DNA of 51,165 nucleotides from Stramenopiles sp. TOSAG23-2 (taxonomy: Eukaryota; Sar), in the NCBI GenBank assembly GCA_900128395.1, contig LT649267.1, forward strand, positions 1-51,165. The letters are read 5' to 3'. Below are positions 1 to 7,600 of this stretch, piece after piece (the first letter of the stretch is position 1; each line of letters begins with the position of its first letter). The notes below the pieces were generated by a model that worked only from the letters and a program-made list of their open reading frames with translations, made no database searches and was not told where the DNA came from. The position numbers and the translations under genes were made by a program.

Positions 1-292
1 GCCGCAATAGCAGGTAAATTGTCGTCAAAATAGTGCTGTGACGGCCTAAAAAAGTGTGACCATAGCCATAGCATTGATTTTCAATAGTATATACACAGCA
101 TACAATCCAAAAAAACGACGTGGTGTGTTGATTCTTCTTCTTCTTATTATTATTATTCTATTATTAGATCTATCAGTTGAAACATATATCTTTCAGAAAT
201 ATTACGTAAGAAACAATACAAAGATTTAGTAAAATACAACTAATCATATCATCACAACGTTAACACTTCTCATATCATACTTATAATTTATC
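1..292. other. Upstream region of the first gene
   Basis: No gene is visible here. The stretch holds an AT-rich leader with TTC/TTA microsatellites around 132-165 and a CATAGCATT element at 67-75, about 218 bases ahead of the ATG at 293. Similar AATAGC/GCTATT-containing elements lie 215-285 bases ahead of several other genes in the window, so this may be part of the promoter. That role is inferred only. Confidence 0.3.
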
Positions 293-874
293 ATGCCATA
301 CGCAAAACATAACATATTAATACGAAGATTGAAATCCAAAGAGAGAACACGAAAACATAGAGAAGCACAAAAAATTAAATCAGCCCTTCTTCTGAAAAAT
401 TATAAAAATAGAGAAGCAATACGGAAACATTATTCCAGCATTAACCATGCAAAGAAAAGAGGAAAATACAAACCACGTAAGCCAAAATATAAAAAAATAA
501 TGTACGCACCCATACCGAAAGGCGCGCGCATGCATAAGAATCCAAATGTCCCATATTATTTTCTAAACGGACGTGCAATCCGATTTAAAGTGATAAAAGA
601 AAAACTCATACGACATACTGATTATAATATAATGTACAAACCAGAGATATTAGGCTTAAAACATACACCACAAAAAGAAATTACTAAAAAAAAATTATCT
701 ATCAATAAACAAAAAGATTTAGAAAATGGAAATTATATAGATACAGAGACTGGACATAAAAACATCCAAACTACACGATTCATTCAACAAGAGCGTTCTA
801 CTGCAACTAGAGATTCAGAATGGTGGAAAGAAGCATTTACAAAACGCAAATCTGCATATAAAGCTAAAAAATAA
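293..874 (+). CDS. Small very basic orphan protein
   Basis: The reading frame encodes 193 residues and is extremely rich in Lys and Arg throughout. The N-terminal half has many short basic clusters, and the middle contains a YAPIPKGARMHKNPNVPYYF stretch followed by a mixed-charge helix-like region. The C-terminus ends in a run of basic residues. No signal peptide, membrane segment or known domain is recognised. The composition would suit a nucleic-acid-binding protein, for instance a ribosomal or organellar RNA-binding protein, but that is only inference. The ATG at 293 is the first in the frame and follows an AT-rich leader. The stop is followed closely by an A-rich and T-rich stretch and then by the composite repeat block starting at 914. 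Confidence 0.6.
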   Translation: MPYAKHNILIRRLKSKERTRKHREAQKIKSALLLKNYKNREAIRKHYSSINHAKKRGKYKPRKPKYKKIMYAPIPKGARMHKNPNVPYYFLNGRAIRFKVIKEKLIRHTDYNIMYKPEILGLKHTPQKEITKKKLSINKQKDLENGNYIDTETGHKNIQTTRFIQQERSTATRDSEWWKEAFTKRKSAYKAKK

Positions 875-913
875 TAAAAAAAATTATTAACTTTTATTTG
901 TTGTTATTCTTGC

Positions 914-1546
914 ACTCTTCACCATCAATCTTTACACCATCTCACCACGCACCAACCATCTCACAAGTGTAGAAGTGGCAATGAACTTGGTAAAATAATT
1001 TTTTATCTATTTCTTTTTTTTTTTTGCGATAAATATACTACACATATATTACTTAAACAATACGCATTTTATATAGGAAACTATCGTTTGTGTAAAGCTG
1101 TGTGGGCTATGGCGCTATGGCCTTTTTCGCTTCGAGCTTTTTCGTTTTATTTTACTCTTCACCATCAATCTTTACACCATCTCACCACGCACCAACCATC
1201 TCACAAGTTAATTATACTCTTCACCATCAATCTTTACACCATCTCACCACGCACCAACCATCTCACAAGTGTAGAAGTGGCAATGAACTTGGTAAAATAA
1301 TTTTTACTCTTCACCATCAATCTTTACACCATCTCACCACGCACCAACCATCTCACAAGTGTAGAAGTGGCAATGAACTTGGTAAAATAATTTTTTATCT
1401 ATTTCTTTTTTTTTTTTGCGATAAATATACTACACATATATTACTTAAACAATACGCATTTTATATAGGAAACTATCGTTTGTGTAAAGCTGTGTGGGCT
1501 ATGGCGCTATGGCCTTTTTCGCTTCGAGCTTTTTCGTTTTATTTTA
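914..1546. repeat. Composite direct repeat, 55-bp unit and 240-bp duplication
   Basis: A 55-bp unit beginning ACTCTTCACCATCAATC occurs four times: 914-968, 1154-1208, 1216-1270 and 1306-1360. The first and last copies are each followed by the same 185-bp segment (969-1153 and 1361-1545), so a 240-bp block is duplicated at an offset of 392 bases. Between them, the copy at 1216 carries only the first 35 or so bases of the 185-bp segment before the next 55-bp unit starts, as expected of unequal exchange or replication slippage. Copies look essentially identical. The open frames that run through this area simply read the repeats. Confidence 0.9.
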
Positions 1547-1576
1547 TCTAAACAAATTTCACGTACTTACACAATA

Positions 1577-1650
1577 CCATTTTATATAGGAAAAATAACT
1601 TCCTGATAACACACCATTTTATATAGGAAAAATAACTTCCTGATAACACT
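1577..1650. repeat. 37-bp tandem direct repeat
   Basis: Two adjacent 37-bp units (1577-1613 and 1614-1650) begin CCATTTTATATAGGAAAAAT. The CATTTTATATAGGAAA core is also present inside the 185-bp segment of the larger repeat just upstream, so this pair looks like a diverged offshoot of the same sequence. Confidence 0.85.
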
Positions 1651-2068
1651 TAATTTTTTCGTGGCAGGGGTCCTTGCCGTCTGTGCGGCAGCTGGAAATT
1701 TAAATTAAAATTTACTAAATCTAAAATAAAATCTTAGTAAAATCTAACCGGACGACATGATGTTAGTACTATTTTTCCTATAGTAAATCCAGTAAAGCGT
1801 ACTATTATATCCAAATATCAAAAACAAGTTTAAAAGTTGTTATACCAGGTATTGCACGACATGAAAAGAGAAAATAAATTCAAAGGAATCAATGTGCCAA
1901 TATTGTTGGGGAAAAAAAAAAAGGCATATATCATCTAGAATATTAACAATTTAATAAAAAATTAATAAATAATATTATAGTATAATACCCAGTACGTACG
2001 CGTAGCATTTTGATTGTTTGTGGTTAAAACTCTCGGTACTAAATTATAAAAAGTTTGTCACACACTCA
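1651..2068. other. AT-rich spacer between convergent genes
   Basis: Apart from the repeats listed separately, the region from 875 to 2068 has no convincing coding potential. It lies between the 3' end of the first gene and the 3' end of the coiled-coil gene on the minus strand. It holds an A run near 1911-1922 and a TATACCAGGTAT element near 1840. No RNA gene was recognised. Confidence 0.4.
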
Positions 2069-3799
2069 TCACTTCGATTTTTTACCTTCATTATTATCAT
2101 CATCATCATCATCTTCATACATGGACATAAATTGAGATTGTAATTTTCTTGAAGTAGTATCTTCAATTTCTTCAATTTCACCGACACTTAATTCTCTGCT
2201 CATGAGCTCATCTAAATCATCTACAGATGATATCATACTTTTATCGTTTAAAACACCTGATATAGAACGTATTAAATTAGCACTTTTATCACTTGCATTT
2301 GTGCTTACAATATTATCAATTTGATCGGTAATAGTAGTAGAATTTCGTCGAGGCGAATTTACAATACCATCAACTAAATCACTTGATTTAGTACGTCGAA
2401 CATCCCGTACAACAGCTCTTGCTGGGCTACTACTAGTATCGCCATTACCACCTTTTATACTATCACTATTTTTTCCTGCTATTTTTTTACCCGGTTTCTT
2501 TCTTTTACTATTTATTTTTCTTTTTAATTGATTTCTTAATCCTCTTATTTGACTAGTTTGCTTTAACAATTTTGTCTCTAATTTACCTACATATAATGAT
2601 CGTGATTTTAAATCTTTTTCAAGTTGTTTTTTTTGACTAACAACCCATTTCATACGTCGAACGGTTCCCATTAACCATCGTTGTTGCCTTGCAATCAAAT
2701 CACGTCCTTCTTTAATAGAAGTTTTTTGCTTTGTATGCATTTCAGAATTCTCATGTTGTAATTTATCAAGTTGACGACGTAAACGTAAATTTTCAGCCGT
2801 CGTTGCTTTCAATTGTGCTAACCTTGATTCTAATTCATTGGTATGTATTGGATGTGCCCTAATAACATCGTATCCCATATCACCACGTTTTAAATTTTTC
2901 AAATTCTGTTTCAAATTATTTTGACTATCATACGATGCTGGTGGCATAGATTCTGCCATTAATCGCGGCGTTGCAACTTTATCCCAAAATTCTTTTTCAT
3001 GAAATGATCGTTTTGACTCCTCTGTTGGTGTTGATAAATATTCCGTAACAAGTGCACGTAAAGATCCAGCATTAGATTCCAATATACGTATACGTTCCTC
3101 TGCAGCTTCTGCTCTGTTTTCTAGCTCTTCTTTTTCTGCTAATACATCAACATTGCGTTCAACAACTTGTTCCAATTGTTGCGCTAAAGCATCAATTTGT
3201 TTGGAATATTTTAAAGTTTTCTTCTCTTGTAAATTTATCTCACGATTACGAGTATTCAATAATTGCCTGTTTTCAGATCTCAAATTTTTAACTTGATGCT
3301 CTAAAATTCGTAAACGTTGTTTCATTTCTACAGTTGCCATATCAAAAGTGCCAGTAGATGTCAATATACGAGTGTCATTATCGATTTCATCTTCCTCTTT
3401 TTGCTGTCGCTCTTGTTCTTTGGCTATTGCCTCTGACATGCTACTTGTATCATTTCCAGTCACAGAGATTGTAGTTGAATTATTATTGATGTTACTAATA
3501 CTATTTTCATTATCACTCATAACTTCACTACTATTAATATTATTATCATTTGCTTGTTTTTCAATACTACTATTATCATTATTATTATTATTAATGCTAT
3601 TCACTACAGCTGTTGTTGCAGAAGAGGATTGTATTATTTTTTTCTTCACCGATCGGTTCATTTTCTTCGTGGATGATTTATTGGAAGACGACTTACGATT
3701 TGAAGATTTTGAAGAGGACGTAGATGATTTCTTTCTATTACTATTATTTTTCTTATTGGATGTTGTGTTTTTTTTTGATTTTTTCGTATGTGACGACAT
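2069..3799 (-). CDS. Ser/Asn-rich coiled-coil protein of unknown function
   Basis: The 576-residue product starts with about 60 residues dominated by Lys, Ser and Asn, then an Asn/Ser-rich acidic stretch. A long coiled-coil region runs from about residue 155 to 260, with regular heptads such as LRILEHQVKNLRSENRQLL, followed by a second helical segment at about 325-430. A basic patch with RKKPGKK and a Ser-rich acidic tail ending in a short Asp run close the protein. No catalytic domain, signal peptide or transmembrane segment is seen. The architecture suggests a scaffold or cytoskeletal-associated protein, but no family is recognised. The start at 3799 is the first ATG, and upstream sequence is AT-rich and non-coding in frame. 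Confidence 0.75.
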   Translation of the reverse strand: MSSHTKKSKKNTTSNKKNNSNRKKSSTSSSKSSNRKSSSNKSSTKKMNRSVKKKIIQSSSATTAVVNSINNNNNDNSSIEKQANDNNINSSEVMSDNENSISNINNNSTTISVTGNDTSSMSEAIAKEQERQQKEEDEIDNDTRILTSTGTFDMATVEMKQRLRILEHQVKNLRSENRQLLNTRNREINLQEKKTLKYSKQIDALAQQLEQVVERNVDVLAEKEELENRAEAAEERIRILESNAGSLRALVTEYLSTPTEESKRSFHEKEFWDKVATPRLMAESMPPASYDSQNNLKQNLKNLKRGDMGYDVIRAHPIHTNELESRLAQLKATTAENLRLRRQLDKLQHENSEMHTKQKTSIKEGRDLIARQQRWLMGTVRRMKWVVSQKKQLEKDLKSRSLYVGKLETKLLKQTSQIRGLRNQLKRKINSKRKKPGKKIAGKNSDSIKGGNGDTSSSPARAVVRDVRRTKSSDLVDGIVNSPRRNSTTITDQIDNIVSTNASDKSANLIRSISGVLNDKSMISSVDDLDELMSRELSVGEIEEIEDTTSRKLQSQFMSMYEDDDDDDNNEGKKSK

Positions 3800-4152
3800 G
3801 ATTATTCACAATAATTAATAAATAAATGAAGGATATACAATTATACTTGTTATTATATATTATAAATGATAATTAATAACGATACACGAACCAAGAAAAA
3901 TGGGAAAAACGTATATAATTATTCTAAATATTGAATGCTTTAAAAACTACTTTTAATTACAAATTGTCTATCTATACCGATCTATCTATCTATCTATCTA
4001 TCTATCTATATATATATATATAAAATATATATACCTATCGTATAAAATATAATAATAATATAGCAGGTAAATAGTACTAACGTTCATGATCGCGTGGTGT
4101 TGGTGGAGGCCGAAAATCGCACTGTATGTGTGTGGCGTTGGAGGTGAAAAAC

Positions 4153-4222
4153 GAAAAGAAACCCGATCTGCAGGATCTCCAGATCTGCACATCTCCAGAT
4201 CTCCAGATCTCCCAGATCTCTG
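4153..4222. repeat. Imperfect CCAGATCT repeat cluster
   Basis: AGATCT, mostly within CCAGATCT or GATCTCCAGATCT, recurs several times over about 70 bases. The phrase AGATCTGCACATCT within it is also found near 21350, upstream of the FYVE gene. It could be a local minisatellite or a set of palindromic protein-binding sites. Confidence 0.5.
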
Positions 4223-4431
4223 CAAGTGCCTCTGGATCCTCGTACAGTATTATAATGTATATAATACCTGGTAGATCTTGACAGCGGACAGCCGGACAGC
4301 TCTAATTGCTGGAAATCTCAGCTGGGAAGACCTGGAAGACTCTGCACTTGCTTATGCTGTGGCTTGCCAGAGTATTATACAGCAGTATTAATATTGGTAT
4401 AGTACATACACGTTATTTTTTTTTTATTTAT

Positions 4432-4459
4432 TATAGAGTTATCGACATTAAAGATGGTG

Positions 4460-4499
<40 letters not shown>

Positions 4500-4514
4500 G
4501 TAGATAACTCTATA
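4432..4514. repeat. Inverted repeat flanking a 35-base T tract
   Basis: The arm TATAGAGTTATCGACATT (4432-4449) pairs with AATGTAGATAACTCTATA (4497-4514) at 17 of 18 positions. Between them lie 12 bases and an uninterrupted run of 35 T (4462-4496). The unit could be a long hairpin, or the remnant of a small insertion with terminal inverted repeats and a poly-T/poly-A end. It sits about 100-185 bases ahead of the LRR gene start. Confidence 0.75.
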
Positions 4515-4616
4515 GACTATATAAAATTTAAATATATTTATGAAATATATAGTAAAACATATAAACATTTTACGAACAATTATAACAAAAAGAGAAAAGA
4601 AAAAAGAAAAGGCAAG

Positions 4617-7600
4617 ATGAAGCAGAGTAATACTATGAAAGTGTCACCGGTGAAAAAGCGGAACCCACCGTATACAACTAGGAATTATGCGTTTAAAAAA
4701 ACTGTAAATATCAATTTATCGCCTCTGAAAAAATCTGCTAAAAAATTTAAAAAGTCTGTTCAAACATCACCTGTAAAAAGCAATCGTCGTCGTTTTGGTT
4801 CCAATAATCCATCTGTCTCTCCTGTCAAACGTGTAAAATTCAATCCTAAACCTGGTGAAGTAGAAACCAAAAGAGGTACTCTTCGCGATGTTCTGTTCGA
4901 CTCAAACTTCAACCCACGTACGTCTCCTGTGAAAAAAAGTAGTGATAAATACGATACATCATATTTAAAAAGACCACAGTTAACACTATCACAACAAAAT
5001 ATATTAAAAATGACTGGTATACAAGCTAGGGGAGATGATGGCACTGGGGTTGACTATAGTAACATAAACAATCAAAATAGATTTAATAAGCATTATCATG
5101 TCGATGCAGATTATTATACTATGTTGCATTCGCTTGGTGATCATCGAAAAGCTCGGGAAGCTCTGTTAAATGAAGAAAAATATGCTAGTAATTACAGAGC
5201 TAGAAGTTTTGAAGAAGCTTTAGATAATTATACTGCGAAAGCACAAGCAAGAATAGATAAACTTACTGCTAAATCTTACGGTCCATTGCCAAATAGACAA
5301 ATTTTACCAATGTCACGATTTACAGTAGAGCATGTACCTCCTATCCCAGCTCCACCTCCAACAAAACATGTTCAAACATTGTTTTATAATAATGCCATGC
5401 CAGATCCATCCAATCCAAATTTAATTCCTGTACATAATCCAGAAAACGAAATGAAACATAAAAAATTAACAAAATATGAAGAGAAAGACTTACAAATAAG
5501 TGACCCAGAACGGCGCGCAATGCGAAAGTCCTTCGTAGGCCCTTTTAAAGGTGAAATAAACGCAACTAGTGGCAAAATAGACTACCTCACCCCAACTGTT
5601 GGTAGTAGTACATTAAATGTACAAATACCAAATGCATGGATAAGAAAATTAGTTTATACGAACAACCGAATTACAACTTTTGACCCAATAAAATTAAGAA
5701 TAAAGCTTCCGTATTTACAACAATTATCATTAGGACAAAATGCATTGCGGGAGTTGCCGCAAGATATTGGCAAATTAGCTAGCTTACGAATATTAGATTT
5801 GCATTCAAATATGCTTGTAACGATGCCAGGCACTTTGACTAAGTTATGCCGTTTAGAAGTGCTAGATGTTTCATTAAATGAATTAGTATCTTTGCCAGCA
5901 AATTTTGGTGGATTGAGAAAATTGAGCAAGTTAAACATTACGGGAAACAAACTAACACAATTACCCGATGGAATTAAGCATTGTTTAAATTTAAAGGATA
6001 TTAAGGCCAATGGAAATAAAATTTTAGTAATTGGACAATTTCCAGTTCCAAAATTAAAAGAAGATAAGCGGGATTACAACGAGGAGGATTTATGGGAAGA
6101 ACTAGATGCAACTCAATTTAAGAAAGGTAAGGCATATAAAAATTTAAGAACACATAAATTGCAACGTGCTGCACCATCGAAATCCATTATTACAAGACAC
6201 CACCAGTTACTTGGTGGAATTGAAGTTAGTCTAGAGGCATTGTTGCCACCGAAACGAAAAAAACGTGACATGTTGGATTTTTCAGCTCTGAAACAGGAAG
6301 GCGCGCCAATCAGCAAATTAATGGATGCGCTTGCTATGGTTAATGAAAGCATATGGAGTTGTGCGGTAAATGTAGAATCGGGGAATGTTTATTATAAAAA
6401 TTGTATCAATGACACTACGACTTACATTATGCCAAAAGAATTAGATTTCTTGCCAAATATGCGTCACATACTTGTTATGAAATTTAACTTCAATGGCCTT
6501 CGCTCAATACCAGAAAGTATTGGAGCACTTCAAAATTTAAAACATTTAGAATTAGATTCAAATCGAATACGGGATATTCCCTTGACACTGTGCGAATTAT
6601 TTTCCTTGGAGGTTTTATCGATGGGAAACAATATGATAGAACGTGTACCACTTCAATTGGGTAGATTAAGCAGGTTAAAAAAATTACGGCTACAATTCAA
6701 TGCAATAAACTTTTTACCAGGATCAATTGGGCGCTTGGCAGGATTGGAAATATTATGGGTCGGCCATAATAGAATCAAAACGCTCCCAAGAACATTCGGT
6801 AGATTATATGGTTTGAAAGATTTGCAATTATTTGACAATCCAATGGAAAAGCCTCCTATGTGGGTTATTGAAGCTGGCAAAGATCATGTAATACAATATT
6901 GTAGACAACGTTTAATTGAAAAAGAACAAGGTTTACCACCACGTGTTGAGCTTGCTAGAATTGGTGTCAACAAAGAGGTCATCGTTCCTGTTCCACGGTT
7001 GGAAATGGAAATTGCGATTAAATGTGAAAATGCCATTCGAAGTGGAAAGTTGTTTTTGAACTGGTTAGAATTACAAGATTTCCCTGAAAGTATATATGAA
7101 AATGCTACGAAAATAAGTGAAATTCGTTTCGTAGGAAATTGCTTAGGAAGAATGAGCGAGCGTATTGAACTATTTAAAAACTTACGAATCGCATATTTAA
7201 GTGCGAACAAGATAGAGTCAATACCAAATGTTTTTGGAAGCTGCAAACATTTAGAAGAACTTTACTTGTCTGAGAATTTAATTTCAGAGATACCAAATAC
7301 TATCTGTCGTTTGCCAAAGCTACGTATTCTAAATTTTGCTCACAATCGCTTGAAATCCGTACCGAAAAGATTGAAGACAATGCGAAAATTAGAGATTTTA
7401 AATTTAAATTCAAATGCTATAAAAGCGTTACCAGATGGGATGGAAAGTATGAAAAGTTTAATACGCTTAAGTGTTGGATCAAACAAAATTAAGCACTTAC
7501 CTAGAAATTTCGGCTTGATACCACAACTTACTTTTATCAATTTGAATTCAAATTTATTACGTAGAATTCCAGATTCCTTTGCTAGTTTCCAACATTTAAA

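Larger units (their letters stand above)
3800..4616. other. Divergent intergenic region with microsatellites and poly-T hairpin
   Basis: This 0.8-kb gap separates the divergent coiled-coil gene and the LRR gene. It contains a CTAT tetranucleotide run (about 3980-4008), an AT run (4009-4032), a cluster of imperfect CCAGATCT repeats (about 4153-4222), a TACAGCAGTATTA element near 4375-4388, and a 35-base T tract bracketed by an inverted repeat (4432-4514). Promoters for both flanking genes presumably lie here. No coding frame is convincing. Confidence 0.5.

Noticed and set aside
1088-1551. Overlapping plus-strand frames through the 0.9-1.55 kb area
   Set aside because: They only translate the direct repeats (the THQPSHK phrase recurs) and have no domain or independent start context.
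3348-3818. Hydrophobic plus-strand frame opposite the coiled-coil gene
   Set aside because: Its Leu/Phe/Asp runs are the complement of the Lys/Asn/Ser codons on the other strand.
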